Below, piece by piece: positions 52,706 through 62,692 of a DNA stretch of 64,000 nucleotides (positions within the stretch are counted from its first letter, which is position 1; each line of letters opens with the position of its first letter). The position numbers were made by a program, and so were the translations under genes. Below the pieces are notes generated by a model. It was not told the origin of the DNA. It ran no database searches and was given only the letters and a program-made list of their open reading frames with translations. Source of the DNA: Amycolatopsis echigonensis (GTDB lineage Bacteria; Actinomycetota; Actinomycetes; Mycobacteriales; Pseudonocardiaceae); NCBI RefSeq assembly GCF_014174495.1, contig NZ_JACJHR010000007.1, positions 1 through 64,000 of the forward strand, in the 5' to 3' direction.

Positions 52706-53109
52706 GGTTCCCGCCCTTCGTGCTGACTGGTTCACGCTAGCGGAATCGGGGCGGTTGTCCTGCTGGTTTTTGGGGGTTGCGTGGGGCACCCCGAAGCTGG
52801 ATTGTGCTGACCGCGGGGAGGCTTCGTATCGGGGTGCGGGGGCGGGGCTGGGCGCCTCGATTGCTGGGTGCATCGGTGGCGGTTGGGGCTGCGGGAACCT
52901 CGAGTCTCTTGGCCGCTCTGGGAAGTGTCATAAGCGGCGAACTGGACAGCCCATTACCCTACGCTTTGACGGCTATATCCGTTTTATTCCGTTTCCCGGT
53001 TGAAGTCCTGGTGAATTCCCGGCTAGGTGACGCGCTCGACCAGGGTTTCTTCACTTTCCGCACGCATAATTCCGTCCCGGTAGTCCGAACGTGTGGCAGG
53101 GAGGAAACT
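52706..53109. other. 404-base divergent promoter region
   Basis: Lies between rraA-like (minus) and efeO (plus). An in-frame extension of efeO stays open but is not convincing. The stretch 52960-53080 is AT-richer than its surroundings, with TTGACG (52967-52972) and CATAAT (53065-53070), probably including the efe promoter. I could not find a clear IdeR/DmdR iron box. Confidence 0.4.
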
Positions 53110-54279
53110 GTGCCGGGGTCTGTGCGCGCCCGCTGGATCGGCGGCGGGGTCGCGAGTGCGGTCGTGGCGGCGGGCATCGCGTTCGCCGTGTGGCCGGACG
53201 GGGCTTCGGCGCAGGATCCCGAGATCCAGATCTCGCGGTCGGCCTGCGGGCAGGGCTGGGCGGATCCACGACCTGGGGTCCAGACCTTTCACCTGCACAA
53301 CACCGGGTCCGTGACCTCCGAGGTCGATCTGATCGACCCGGCGACCGGCGTCGTTTACGGCGAGGTCGAGGGACTCGGCAGCGGAACCACCCGGCCATTG
53401 CAGGTGACGCTCGGCAACGGAACCTACGCCTTCCGTTGTCTCCCTGAGGATTCGTCGGCGCTTGTCGGGCCGAGCGTCACGGTGAGCGGTGGCTCCGAAC
53501 GTGGCCCGGGCGTCGCGCCGGTGACGCAGAACGACCTGCTCGGGCCGTTGAAGTCCTATCAAGCGCATGTGACGCAAGGCCTCGGCCAATTGGCCGCCGA
53601 CGTCGGCAAGCTGAAGGACGCCGTCCGCGGCAACGATCGCGGCGCGAGCCAGGCTGCCTGGCTCGTCGCGCATCTCGACTACGAACGCCTCGGCGCGGCC
53701 TACAACGCTTTCGGCGACTCCGACAAAGCTATCAACGGCACCGCCGACGGAAAGCCCGACGGCGCCAAGAGCTCGGACTTCACCGGATTCCACCGGCTCG
53801 AATCCGGTCTGTGGCACAACGAAGACCTCGCCGCCCTGGCCCCGGTGGCCGATCAGCTGGACAGCGACGTGCAGAAACTCCGCAAGTCCTTTGCGGACAG
53901 CCAGGTCGATCCGAACGACCTCGGCCTGCGCGCGCACGAGATCGTGGAGAACACCCTGCAATTCGAACTGACCGCGCGCACCGACTACGGCAGCGGCACC
54001 AATCTCGCCACCGCACGCGCGAATCTCGACGGGACCCAGGCGGTCCTCGACGTCCTGCGCCCGGTGCTCGCCCCGCGCTATCCGGCACTGTCCAAGGTGG
54101 ACAGCTGGATGAAGCGCACCGCCGCCGCGCTCGACAGTGCCAAGAAGCCGGACAACTCGTGGACCCCGGTGAGCCAGTTGTCCGCGCCGCAGCGGCAGAA
54201 GCTCAACGCTGACGTCAGCGAATTGACCGAACTGCTCGCTCCGATCGCCGCGATCGCGGAGCCGAGGAGGACCTCGTGA
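53110..54279 (+). CDS. efeO: Iron-uptake lipoprotein-like periplasmic protein EfeO
   Basis: About 389 residues: a signal anchor (about 8-27, [18 protein letters not shown]), an N-terminal cupredoxin-like domain (about 35-130) and a C-terminal M75/imelysin domain (about 145-385). The iron-site motif is [12 protein letters not shown] (HxxE). EfeO hands ferrous iron to the EfeU permease. GTG at 53110 has GGGAGG seven bases upstream. Stop overlaps efeB (GTGA). No efeU is adjacent. Confidence 0.88.
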   Translation: MPGSVRARWIGGGVASAVVAAGIAFAVWPDGASAQDPEIQISRSACGQGWADPRPGVQTFHLHNTGSVTSEVDLIDPATGVVYGEVEGLGSGTTRPLQVTLGNGTYAFRCLPEDSSALVGPSVTVSGGSERGPGVAPVTQNDLLGPLKSYQAHVTQGLGQLAADVGKLKDAVRGNDRGASQAAWLVAHLDYERLGAAYNAFGDSDKAINGTADGKPDGAKSSDFTGFHRLESGLWHNEDLAALAPVADQLDSDVQKLRKSFADSQVDPNDLGLRAHEIVENTLQFELTARTDYGSGTNLATARANLDGTQAVLDVLRPVLAPRYPALSKVDSWMKRTAAALDSAKKPDNSWTPVSQLSAPQRQKLNADVSELTELLAPIAAIAEPRRTS

Positions 54280-55475
54280 CGACGGAATCCTCCCGCCGGT
54301 CTTTCCTTCGCCGCACTGTCGTCGGCGCGGGGATCACCGCGGCCGCCGGAATCGGCGTGACAGCGAGTGCGAGCGAGGACTCGCCCGCCACCGTTCCGTT
54401 CCATGGCCCCAAACAGGCCGCGATTCTCCGCAAGCCGCTGGCGCAGAGCATCATCGCGTCCTTCGACGTGGTCGCCGAGAATCGCGCCGAATTGACCGAA
54501 CTGTTTCAGGAAATCACCGACCGCGCGCGGTTTCTCACGAACGGCGGCGCGCCGGCGGCACTTGGCATCACCGCGCCGCCCGCTGACTCCGGGGTGCTGG
54601 GGCCGGTCGTGCCGCACAGCGACCTCGGCGTGATCGTCGGCGTCGGATCGTCCCTTTTCGACGGACGCTACGGGCTGGCCGACCGCAAGCCCAAGAAACT
54701 CAAGCCGATGACCATGTTCCCCAACGACGCGCTCGACGCCCCGCAGTGTCACGGCGACCTGTCGCTCACGTTGTCGGCGAGCGAGCCGGACACCGTGCTG
54801 CACGCGCTGCGCGACCTGACCCGCGCGACCCGCGGCGGAATGCAGCTGCGCTGGAAGATCAACGGCTTCAGCTCGCCTTCCCGCCCGTCCGGCACCCCGC
54901 GCAATCTCATGGGGTTCAAGGACGGCATCGCGAACCCGGGCGAGTCCGAAATGGACCGGCTGGTGTGGGTGTCCGGGGCGGGCGAGCCCGCGTGGACGAC
55001 CGGCGGCAGCTACCAGGTGATCCGGCTGATCCGGATGCTGGTCGAGTTCTGGGACCGGGTGTCGATCACCGAGCAGGAGAACATGTTCGGCCGCCGCCGC
55101 GACACCGGCGCTCCGCTGGACGGTGCGTCCGAACAGGACGAACCCCGCTACGCCGACGATCCGATCGGCACCGTCATCCCGCTCACCAGCCACATCCGCA
55201 AGGCGAACCCGCGCACGCCGCAGACCGACGACAGCCGGATCCTGCGCCGCGCGGTCAACTACGACCGCGGCGTGGACGGCAACGGCAACCTCGACATGGG
55301 CCTCGTCTTCACCTGCTACCAGCAGGATCTCGAGCGCCAGTTCGAGGCGGTGCAGAAGCGGCTGATCGACGAGCCGCTCGTCGACTACATCTCCCCGTTC
55401 GGCGGCGGCTATTTCTTCGCGCTGCCCGGCGTCACCGGTCCCGGCGACCACTTCGGCCGGGCGCTCCTCGCCTGA
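54276..55475 (+). CDS. efeB: Dyp-type peroxidase EfeB (deferrochelatase)
   Basis: 399-residue heme peroxidase secreted by the Tat pathway: [15 protein letters not shown] is a twin-arginine signal. Dyp signature GFKDGIANP (catalytic Asp) and the later conserved Arg/His region ([12 protein letters not shown]). In the EfeUOB system it oxidises ferrous iron or strips iron from heme. GTG start overlaps the efeO stop. Followed 43 bases later by a phospholipase gene that may share the transcript. Confidence 0.9.
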   Translation: MTTESSRRSFLRRTVVGAGITAAAGIGVTASASEDSPATVPFHGPKQAAILRKPLAQSIIASFDVVAENRAELTELFQEITDRARFLTNGGAPAALGITAPPADSGVLGPVVPHSDLGVIVGVGSSLFDGRYGLADRKPKKLKPMTMFPNDALDAPQCHGDLSLTLSASEPDTVLHALRDLTRATRGGMQLRWKINGFSSPSRPSGTPRNLMGFKDGIANPGESEMDRLVWVSGAGEPAWTTGGSYQVIRLIRMLVEFWDRVSITEQENMFGRRRDTGAPLDGASEQDEPRYADDPIGTVIPLTSHIRKANPRTPQTDDSRILRRAVNYDRGVDGNGNLDMGLVFTCYQQDLERQFEAVQKRLIDEPLVDYISPFGGGYFFALPGVTGPGDHFGRALLA

Positions 55476-55518
55476 GGCGCGCCCCGATCCCCACCCGCGA
55501 AACCAGGAGGAATCCTCA

Positions 55519-57144
55519 GTGGACACAGCATTCGGCAGACGGCGCCGTCGCCTGCTCGGTGCGGGCGCGCTCGTCTCGGCGGCCGTGCTCGCGATCGTCA
55601 CCGGCTCCGCGGCGTCGTCCGCGCAGGCCCAGCCGCTGCACCCGCTGCCGGCGTCGGGGCTGCCCACGCTCACGCCGATCAAGCACGTCGTGGTGATCTT
55701 CGGCGAGAACATCTCGTTCGACCACTACTTCGGCACCTACCCGAACGCCACCAACGAGAACGGCACCCCGTTCCAGGCGGCCAAGAACACGCCGAAGGTC
55801 AACGGCCTCGACGAGAAGCTGCTCACCCGCAACCCGAACGCCTACAACCCGAAGCGGCTCGGGCCGGACCAGGCGCTCACCTGCGACCAGAACCACAGCT
55901 ACGGCGCCGAGCAGGCCGCGTTCGACGGCGGCAAGATGGACAAGTTCGTCGAGAAGACCGAGACCGACAAGTGCACCGGCCAGCCGGTCCTGTTCGGCGA
56001 GCCGGGCCTGGTCATGGACTACTACGACGGCAACACCGTCACCGGCATGTGGAACTACGCGCAGCACTACTCGCTGAGCGACAACTCGTTCAACACCGTC
56101 TTCGGCCCGTCCACCCCGGGCGCGATCAACCTGATCTCCGGCCAGACGCACGGGATCCAGGCGGTCGACCCGGTCACGCACGAGCCGAAGAGCGACTCCT
56201 ACGTCGTCGCGTCGCCCGACAAGGACGGCGTCGGCACCGTGATCAACGACCCGGACCCGGCGTGGGACGACTGCTCGGGCAAGAACCACACCTCGAAGGA
56301 CAACCTCGGCGCGATGCAGGGCCGCAACATCGGCGACCTGCTGAACGACCGGCACGTCACGTGGGGCTGGTTCCAGGGCGGCTTCAAGCCGACCGGGACC
56401 CAGAACGGCTACGCGGTCTGCGGGCAGAAGCACGCGAACGTCGGCAATCAGTCCTCCGTGGACTACAGCCCGCACCACCAGCCCTTCCAGTACTACAAGT
56501 CCACTTCGAACCCGCACCACCTGCCGCCGTCCTCGGTGCAGGCGATCGGGCAGACCGACCAGGCCAACCACCAGTACGACATGAGCGACTTCAACGATTC
56601 GCTCAAGGCCGGTTCGATGCCCGCGGTGAGCTTCCTGAAGGCGCCGGAGTACCAGGACGGGCACGCCGGCTATTCCGACCCGCTCGACGAACAGCATTTC
56701 GTCGTCGACGAGATCAACAAGATCCAGCAGTCGCCGGAGTGGCGTTCGACCGCGATCGTGCTCGCCTATGACGACTCCGACGGCTGGTACGACCACGAGA
56801 ACTCGAAGATCGTCAACGGCTCGCAGGACGCCTCGCAGGACCAGGCCGTCTGCACCGGCAAGCCGGCCGGGCTCGGCGGGTACGCCGACCGGTGCGGCTA
56901 CGGCCCGCGGCTTCCGCTGCTGGTCATCTCGCCCTACAGCAAGGTGAACTACGTCGACCACACCCGGACCGACCAGACCTCGGTGCTGAAGTTCATCGAG
57001 GACAACTGGTTCTCCGGCCGGGTCGGGGACGGCTCGTTCGACACTCGCGCGGGCGGACTGTGGAACATGTTCAACTTCTGGCGGCCGCAGGCGGGCAAGC
57101 TCCCGCTCGACCCGAAGACGGGTGCGCCCGCCGGGCGGAACTAG
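55519..57144 (+). CDS. Secreted phosphoesterase (phospholipase C/AcpA family)
   Basis: 541 residues with a signal peptide (RRRRRLLGAGALVSAAVLAI, cleaved near AQA-Q). Phosphoesterase-family motif VVVIFGENISFDHYFGTYP (metal-binding Glu-Asn), FGPSTPGAINLISGQTHG, and AYDDSDGWYDHE with its catalytic Asp/His. It probably hydrolyses phospholipids or phosphomonoesters outside the cell. GTG at 55519 with AGGAGGA upstream. Ends in a strong terminator. Confidence 0.88.
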   Translation: MDTAFGRRRRRLLGAGALVSAAVLAIVTGSAASSAQAQPLHPLPASGLPTLTPIKHVVVIFGENISFDHYFGTYPNATNENGTPFQAAKNTPKVNGLDEKLLTRNPNAYNPKRLGPDQALTCDQNHSYGAEQAAFDGGKMDKFVEKTETDKCTGQPVLFGEPGLVMDYYDGNTVTGMWNYAQHYSLSDNSFNTVFGPSTPGAINLISGQTHGIQAVDPVTHEPKSDSYVVASPDKDGVGTVINDPDPAWDDCSGKNHTSKDNLGAMQGRNIGDLLNDRHVTWGWFQGGFKPTGTQNGYAVCGQKHANVGNQSSVDYSPHHQPFQYYKSTSNPHHLPPSSVQAIGQTDQANHQYDMSDFNDSLKAGSMPAVSFLKAPEYQDGHAGYSDPLDEQHFVVDEINKIQQSPEWRSTAIVLAYDDSDGWYDHENSKIVNGSQDASQDQAVCTGKPAGLGGYADRCGYGPRLPLLVISPYSKVNYVDHTRTDQTSVLKFIEDNWFSGRVGDGSFDTRAGGLWNMFNFWRPQAGKLPLDPKTGAPAGRN

Positions 57145-57501
57145 CTCGCGTTTCGTCTCGCACACCGAAGGCCATCGGGTTTCGACCCGGTGGCCTTCGG
57201 CCGTTTCCGGGTCGGCCCGCCCGTCCGCTCAGCGGGAAACCGCGTGCGAATAGCGCAGGCAGGACTGGAAATTTTCCAGTGCCGCGAAAGTCGCTCGCAT
57301 TCCCCCGGCTCCCGGACCGCCCGGACCCGCGCGGGACAAGGAACGGTGCGCGCAGTCGCGGATTGGGTACCGAAGGTGTTCGGGAACCGGAGGGGAAAGC
57401 ACGGGCGGCCGGACAGGAATGGAGTCGCGGTGCGCGGTCCGTCACTCGACACGATAGGGTAATCGCAGGCACATCCTGTAGAAGGTGAAGGAACGCGAAC
57501 C
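57145..57501. other. 357-base spacer before lsr2
   Basis: Contains the terminator at 57165-57200 and, near its end, GATAGGGTAAT (57451-57461) that may include the lsr2 -10. Open frames are Arg/Pro-rich shadows with no ribosome sites. Confidence 0.5.
57165..57200. terminator. terminator after the phosphoesterase gene
   Basis: Arms CCGAAGGCCATCGGGT and ACCCGGTGGCCTTCGG, a 16-base stem with one mismatch and loop TTCG, a very stable tetraloop. It starts 21 bases past the stop. Confidence 0.8.
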
Positions 57502-57903
57502 ATGGCGCAAAAAGTCCATGTCGAGATGGTGGACGACATCGACGGCAGCATCGCCGAACAGACCGTCCCGTTCAGTCTCGACGGCGTGAGCTACGAGATC
57601 GATCTGTCCGAAGAGAACGCTGCCGCACTGCGGGAAGAGCTGGCCCGTTACGTCGCCGCCTCGCGCCGGGTCGGCGGCCGCAAGGTCCGGATGGCCGCGG
57701 GGCAGTCCCCGCGACCGGCGTCGACCGCCGCGGACCGCGAGCGCAACAAGGCGATGCGCGAGTGGGCCGAGGCCAACGGTTTCACCGTGTCCGACCGCGG
57801 CCGGCTTCCGGCCGAGATCGTGAAGGCCTACGAGGAGCGCGACACCGAGGCTCCGGCCAAGCCGGCTCGCAAGCGCGCGACGCGCAAGAAGGCCAGCGCC
57901 TGA
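57502..57903 (+). CDS. lsr2: Lsr2 nucleoid-associated protein
   Basis: 133-residue xenogeneic silencer that binds AT-rich DNA and bridges it. The N-terminal dimerisation domain (1-~60) begins MAQKVHVEMVDDIDGS. The C-terminal DNA-binding domain (NKAMREWAEANGFTVSDRGR) carries the RGR AT-hook-like motif and ends PAEIVKAYEE, then a Lys/Arg-rich tail. It has its own terminator (57956-57986). Length is somewhat above mycobacterial Lsr2 (112). Confidence 0.95.
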   Translation: MAQKVHVEMVDDIDGSIAEQTVPFSLDGVSYEIDLSEENAAALREELARYVAASRRVGGRKVRMAAGQSPRPASTAADRERNKAMREWAEANGFTVSDRGRLPAEIVKAYEERDTEAPAKPARKRATRKKASA

Positions 57904-57955
57904 GCGTTCTTTTCGGCAGCTGTGCCGCGGGGGCCGCGGCTAGTGATCAGCGGTG

Positions 57956-57986
57956 AGGGCGCCGCCGGGATTCCCGGCGGCGCCCT
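57956..57986. terminator. lsr2 terminator
   Basis: Perfect 15-base stem (AGGGCGCCGCCGGGA / TCCCGGCGGCGCCCT) separated by one T, followed by TCTGG. It lies 53 bases after the lsr2 stop and may also stop minus-strand transcripts from the MBL gene. Confidence 0.8.
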
Positions 57987-58154
57987 TCTGGCTGTCCGGG
58001 GGAAAGCGGATTTCCCGCATCGAGGCGATGCTGAGGTCCGTAAGCGACTCCTCGAGGGGAATCAGATTCAAGGAGCCCTTCGCGGATGTCCTCGAGCGGA
58101 GCGGGCGTCGGGAAAGAGCTCCGGCAACCGCTCCGGGGAATCGATTTCCCGGGA

Positions 58155-59099
58155 TTAAGACTTGCCGAGTCCGAGCAGCGCGTCGAGATCGATCTTGCCG
58201 CCGGCGGCGTCGCGGATCGCGCGGATCGCCTCGGCGGACGCGAGCCGTTCCCCGTGCTGGTCGGCGTGCGCGCGCAGCAGATTCCCGATGTGCCGTTCCG
58301 GGACCGTCCACGTGGGCCAGCGGCGGCGGGCGATCGTGGCCAGTTCGGCGAAGTCCGGCGTGCCCGCGCCGGCGGTCGCGTCGAGCAGCCAGTGCAGATA
58401 AGTGCGCAGCACCGCGACCGGGAAACTGCCCGGGTGGCTGAGCCCGCCGTGCCCGGGCACGAAGGTGCGGACGTCCGGGAACATTTTGTCGAGCCAGTCC
58501 AATGCGGTCAGCCAGCCGGGGATCGAGCCGTGCACGGCGAACGGCGTGGACCCGACCGACAGCAGGTCGCCGGTGAAGAGCGTCCCGGTGCGCGGTTCGA
58601 ACAGCACGAGGTCGCCGTCGGTGTGCGCGGTCCCGGGAAACGGGACGACCTCCACGACCACGCCGCCCAGGTCGACCTCGACCGGTTCGATCACCGCGTG
58701 CACCGACTCGGGTCGCGGCGCTTCGAGCTTGCCCCAGTTCGCGCAGTCGAAGATCTCCTCGTTGCACTGCGGTCCGGACCGGATGATCGGCACCGCGGTG
58801 GGCGCGGCCAGGATCCGGCCGCCGTTGCGCAGCGCGACCCCGGCCCCGTTGTGGTGGGTGCCGTGCGCGTGGGTCAGCACGAGCGTGAGCGGCATTTCGA
58901 CGGTCGAGTACTTGCGGACGTCGCTGACCAGGTCGAGCGTGTCGCGTTCGGTCCCGCAGGTGTCGACGAGCAGAACGCCTTCCCGGCCCCGGATCCAGCC
59001 GCAGTTGGACACCATCCAGTCGCTCGGGCTGCGCACGTAGGCGACGACGCTCGGGTCGGAATACCGCAGCGGGACGATATTGCGCCTGATGACGGGCAT
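58155..59099 (-). CDS. MBL-fold hydrolase with altered metal motif
   Basis: 314 residues of metallo-beta-lactamase fold. The HxHxDH motif is HAHGTH here (VLTHAHGTHHNGAG, about 74-87), so the Zn2-binding Asp is Thr. The other ligands are present: PGTAHTDGD, FTGDLLS and PGHGG. It may use one metal or have lost activity. A C-terminal helical extension (about 245-314) is present. ATG at 59099 with GAGGGGATCC upstream; a promoter is predicted at 59144-59170. Confidence 0.82.
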   Translation of the reverse strand: MPVIRRNIVPLRYSDPSVVAYVRSPSDWMVSNCGWIRGREGVLLVDTCGTERDTLDLVSDVRKYSTVEMPLTLVLTHAHGTHHNGAGVALRNGGRILAAPTAVPIIRSGPQCNEEIFDCANWGKLEAPRPESVHAVIEPVEVDLGGVVVEVVPFPGTAHTDGDLVLFEPRTGTLFTGDLLSVGSTPFAVHGSIPGWLTALDWLDKMFPDVRTFVPGHGGLSHPGSFPVAVLRTYLHWLLDATAGAGTPDFAELATIARRRWPTWTVPERHIGNLLRAHADQHGERLASAEAIRAIRDAAGGKIDLDALLGLGKS

Positions 59100-59143
59100 G
59101 GGATCCCCTCGTTGGCCACCGGACGGGAAATGATCACCGGAAT

Positions 59144-59170
59144 GGTATAGACCAAGTCACCTGCTGTCAG
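59144..59170 (-). promoter_or_regulatory. predicted promoter of the MBL gene
   Basis: On the minus strand, CTGACA (59170-59165) is followed after 15 bases by TATACC (59149-59144), about 45 bases before the ATG. The spacer is short, but the -10 is the best within the region. Confidence 0.4.
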
Positions 59171-59325
59171 CGGGGTGGAGACCACGCTCACGCGCGTGGT
59201 CTCTCGCAGTTCTCGCCTGTCCCGTTCCGCCCAGCTTCGCGCGCATCGTTGCCCCCGGCTCCGTCGGTGCCCGACAGCGTATACCCCGACGCCGCGGTTT
59301 TCTCGATGGTCCACAGAGGACTGGT

Positions 59326-60243
59326 TCAGGGGTTGCTCACGTCCGGTAACCGGTGAATACCAGCAGTGAGACCGGCCGCGCCCAGCGCCACCGATTTCGC
59401 CCCGTGCCGGGAGAGCCGGACGGACACCGGCTTCCCGGACAGCAGCGGCCGTTCCTCCAGCGCTTCCCGCACCGGTTTCTCGAGCAGAGCCCAGGACTTC
59501 ACCACCGAACCGCCGAGTACGCAGGTCGCGATGCCGAGCAGTCCGGCCGCGTCCGCGACCGCCTCGCCGAGGAACCGGCCCGCCTCCGTGAATACCGCCT
59601 GGGCGGCCTGGTCCCCGGCGAGCGCTTCCGCGGCGACTGCCTCCGCGGTGAGGGTCCGGCCGGTCGCTTCGGCATAACGGCGGGCCAGGGCGCGCCCGGC
59701 CGCGTACGCCTCAAGGTGTCCGATCTGCCCGCATGTGCAGCGTTCCTCCCCGTAGCGGCCGATGTGCCCGATCTCACCGGCCCCGGTCGCCCCGCCGTAC
59801 AGCAGCCGCCCGTCCACGAACAACGCACCGCCGACCCCGGTGCCGACCGCGACGCCGAGCACGTTCCGCTCGCCCGGCAGCAACTCGCCGAGCAGGAATC
59901 CGTCCACGTCGTTGACGGTGCGGACCGGCACCCCGCCGAGCCGCACGGACAGCTCGGCGTTGACCGGAGTGCCCGCCCATCCGGTGAACGAATCCCCGGT
60001 GACCAGCACCGTTCCGGTCACGGGATCAACGACGCCCGCCGCCCCGACGCCGACCCCGGCGAGCGTCGCGTGATCCGGCGCCAGCGAGCTGACCAGCTCC
60101 GCCGCGCGGTCGAGGATCGCCGCGCCGCCCCGGTGCGATTCGGACGGCGCGGACGCGGACCCGAGTTCCCTTCCTTCCTCGTCGCACACCACCACCAGGG
60201 TTTTCGTCCCGCCGATGTCGACTCCGGCCCGCAACTCCGTCAC
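59326..60243 (-). CDS. ROK-family sugar kinase
   Basis: 305-residue kinase. N-terminal phosphate loop DIGGTKTLVVV; the catalytic Asp lies in VNDVDGFLLGE; GVGTGVGGAL follows. The zinc site is GEIGHIGRYGEERCTCGQIG followed by HLE: the usual CxCGxxGC has His in place of the third Cys. It probably phosphorylates glucose or an amino sugar. GTG at 60243 overlaps the ABC ATPase stop (GTGA), so it is translated with the transporter. Confidence 0.88.
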   Translation of the reverse strand: MTELRAGVDIGGTKTLVVVCDEEGRELGSASAPSESHRGGAAILDRAAELVSSLAPDHATLAGVGVGAAGVVDPVTGTVLVTGDSFTGWAGTPVNAELSVRLGGVPVRTVNDVDGFLLGELLPGERNVLGVAVGTGVGGALFVDGRLLYGGATGAGEIGHIGRYGEERCTCGQIGHLEAYAAGRALARRYAEATGRTLTAEAVAAEALAGDQAAQAVFTEAGRFLGEAVADAAGLLGIATCVLGGSVVKSWALLEKPVREALEERPLLSGKPVSVRLSRHGAKSVALGAAGLTAGIHRLPDVSNP

Positions 60244-61865
60244 GCCGCGGGGTCCGCGCCGGCCAGCGCCTCGCGCCGGCTCCGCTGCAACTGCGGGTCC
60301 GGCACCGGCGAGGACAGCAGCAACGCTTGCGTGTAGGGGTGTTCCGGAGTGCGCAACACCGTTTCCGCCGGGCCTTCCTCGACCAGTTCGCCCGTGCGCA
60401 GTACTGCCACCCGGTCGCACAGGCTGTCGACCACCGCGAGGTCGTGGCTCACGAACAGGCAGCCGAAACCGAACTCGCGATGCAGCCGCCGGAACACCTC
60501 CAGCACCGCAGCCTGCACGGACACGTCCAGCGCACTCGTCGGTTCGTCGGCGATCAGCAGCTTCGGGCCGAGCACCAGGGCGCGGGCGAGGCTCACGCGC
60601 TGCCGTTGCCCTCCGGACAGCTCGTGCCCGTACCGGTCCAGCAGGCTTTCCGGCAGTTCCACCGCGTCGAGGAGTTCCCGCACCCGCCGCTGGCGCTCGC
60701 TGCGGCTGGCCGAGGTGTGGACCACCAGCGGTTCGGCGACGGTCTGCGCGACCGTCATCCGCGGGTCGAGCGACGACGCCGGGTCCTGGAACACCGCGCC
60801 GATCTGCCGCCGGACCGCCCGTGCCGAACGGCCGGTGCCTTTCGGCAGCGGTCCGCCGAGCACCTCGACGGTTCCGGATTTCGGCGTGACCAGGCCCAGT
60901 GCGCAGTTCCCGAGCGTGGTTTTGCCCGAACCGGATTCGCCGACCAGCCCGACGATCTCACCGGGTGAGACGGACAGGGAGACGTCATTCACCACCCGCC
61001 GTCCGCTGTACTCGACCACCACCTTCGACAGCGCCAGTACCGGCTTCCGGATTTCTTCGGCGGCCGCTTCGTGGGCGAACGAACCGAGTTGCGGAACCGC
61101 GGCCAGCAGTTCCCGGGTGTACTCCGCCTTCGGCGAGGCGAACAGTTCCGCCGCCGGCGCCTCTTCCACGAGCTTGCCGTTACGCAGTACCGCGACGCGA
61201 TCCGCGACATCGGCGACCACGCCCATGTTGTGCGTGATCAGCAGCGTCGCGGTGCCTTCGTGTTCGCGGATGTCGCGCAGCAGATCGAGGATCTGCTGCT
61301 GCACGGTGACGTCGAGCGCCGTGGTCGGCTCGTCCGCGATGATCAGCTTGGGCCCGGCCGCGAGCGCGATCGCGATCATCACTCGCTGCCGCAGACCGCC
61401 GGACAGCTCGTGCGGGTACTGCTTCAGCCGCGCGGCCGGTTCCGGGACCCCGACGCGGTCGAGCAGTTCGGCGCACCGGTCGTAGTAGCGGCGGTGCCGC
61501 AGCCTCGCCGGGTCGTGGTTGCGGATCGCCTCGGCGAGCTGGAAACCGATGGTCCGCAACGGGTTCAGCGCGGTCATCGGCTCCTGGAACACCATCCCGG
61601 CGGCCGGTCCGCGCAGTTTCCGCAGCTCTTCGCCGTGCAGGGCGAGCACGTTCTGCCCGGCCAGCTCGATCGACCCGGTGATCCGCGCGGAGCCGGGCAG
61701 CAGGCCGAGCACCGCGAGCGCCGCCGTGCTCTTGCCGGAGCCGGACTCGCCGACCACCGCCACGATCTCGCCGGGCGCGACCGACAGGCTCAGCCCGTCG
61801 ACCGCCGCCGCACCGCCGGAGTAGGACACCCGCAGGTCGCGGATGTCGAGCACTGCTTCGCTCAT
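60240..61865 (-). CDS. Fused double ATPase of an oligopeptide-type ABC importer (DppD-DppF)
   Basis: 541 residues holding two complete nucleotide-binding domains. First: Walker A GESGSGKST, signature LSGGLRQRV, Walker B LIIADEP. Second, from about 270: GESGSGKTT, LSGGQRQRV, LLIADEP. Oligopeptide ABC systems usually have two separate ATPases; the fusion is common in actinobacteria. ATG at 61865 overlaps the permease gene by four bases. It powers uptake through the two permeases upstream. Confidence 0.92.
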   Translation of the reverse strand: MSEAVLDIRDLRVSYSGGAAAVDGLSLSVAPGEIVAVVGESGSGKSTAALAVLGLLPGSARITGSIELAGQNVLALHGEELRKLRGPAAGMVFQEPMTALNPLRTIGFQLAEAIRNHDPARLRHRRYYDRCAELLDRVGVPEPAARLKQYPHELSGGLRQRVMIAIALAAGPKLIIADEPTTALDVTVQQQILDLLRDIREHEGTATLLITHNMGVVADVADRVAVLRNGKLVEEAPAAELFASPKAEYTRELLAAVPQLGSFAHEAAAEEIRKPVLALSKVVVEYSGRRVVNDVSLSVSPGEIVGLVGESGSGKTTLGNCALGLVTPKSGTVEVLGGPLPKGTGRSARAVRRQIGAVFQDPASSLDPRMTVAQTVAEPLVVHTSASRSERQRRVRELLDAVELPESLLDRYGHELSGGQRQRVSLARALVLGPKLLIADEPTSALDVSVQAAVLEVFRRLHREFGFGCLFVSHDLAVVDSLCDRVAVLRTGELVEEGPAETVLRTPEHPYTQALLLSSPVPDPQLQRSRREALAGADPAA

Positions 61866-62692
61866 CGTCGCCCCTTCACCGCGAACGCGTCGCGCAGCCC
61901 GTCGCCGAGGAAGTTGATCGCGCACACCACCAGCACGATCGCGATGCCCGGCGGCAGGATCAGCCACCACGCGCCGTCGAAGGTGTAGGTGATTCCCTTG
62001 GAGAGCATCGCGCCCCAGTCGGTGTCGGGCGCGGGCACGCCGAGACCGAGGAAGCTGACGTACGCCACGAGCAGGATCGCGTCGGCGATCTGGAAAGTCG
62101 CGTTCACCACCACGGTGCCGATCGCATTGGGAATGATGTGCCGGAACACCACGCGCGTGCGGCTCGCGCCGAGCACGGTGATCGCGCGGATGTAGTCGCG
62201 CTCGCGCAGGCTCACCGTTTCCGCGCGCATCAGCCGCGCGGGCACCAGCCACGACACCGCGCCGATCAGCAGTGCCAGCACGCCGACGTTCGGCGTCACC
62301 AGCGTCGCGGCCACCAACAGCAGGAACAGCGCCGGGATCGCGACGCCGGTGTCGACGATCCGCATCAGCACGGTGTCCAGCCAGCCGCCGGTGTACCCGG
62401 CGACCGCGCCCCAGACCGCGCCGATCGCGGTGGCGATCAGCCCGGCGAGCACGCCGATGATCAGCGACGTCCGCCCGGCGACCATGAGCCTGCCGAGCAC
62501 GTCGTAGCCGAGGTCGTCGGTGCCGAGCGGATGCCCTCCGCCAGGTCCGAGCCGCGCCGAGGCGAGGTCGGTGTGGGACTGGTCGGTGCCGTACAGCAGC
62601 GGCCCGAGGAAACAGAACGCCACGACGAGCAGCAGCAGGATCGCGCCCGCCACGGCGGATTTGCGGGCGACCAGCCGCGAAAGGACAGTCAC
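61862..62692 (-). CDS. ABC importer permease, DppC type
   Basis: 276-residue inner-membrane permease with six predicted helices. HPLGTDDLGYDVLGRLMVAGR is the family's N-terminal motif (in parts: LGTDDLGYDVLGR). The EAA-type coupling loop reads YIRAITVLGASRTRVVFRHI. GTG at 62692; overlaps DppB by four bases and the ATPase gene by four. Confidence 0.92.
   Translation of the reverse strand: MTVLSRLVARKSAVAGAILLLLVVAFCFLGPLLYGTDQSHTDLASARLGPGGGHPLGTDDLGYDVLGRLMVAGRTSLIIGVLAGLIATAIGAVWGAVAGYTGGWLDTVLMRIVDTGVAIPALFLLLVAATLVTPNVGVLALLIGAVSWLVPARLMRAETVSLRERDYIRAITVLGASRTRVVFRHIIPNAIGTVVVNATFQIADAILLVAYVSFLGLGVPAPDTDWGAMLSKGITYTFDGAWWLILPPGIAIVLVVCAINFLGDGLRDAFAVKGRR

Noticed and set aside
52777..53109. 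N-terminal extension of EfeO
   Set aside because: The frame is open, but the signal anchor and ribosome site support the GTG at 53110, and the region must contain the divergent promoters.
57987..58154. Minus-strand frame after the MBL gene (IPLEESLTDLSIASMREIRF)
   Set aside because: Looks peptide-like but has no start codon with a ribosome site; treated as the 3' untranslated region.
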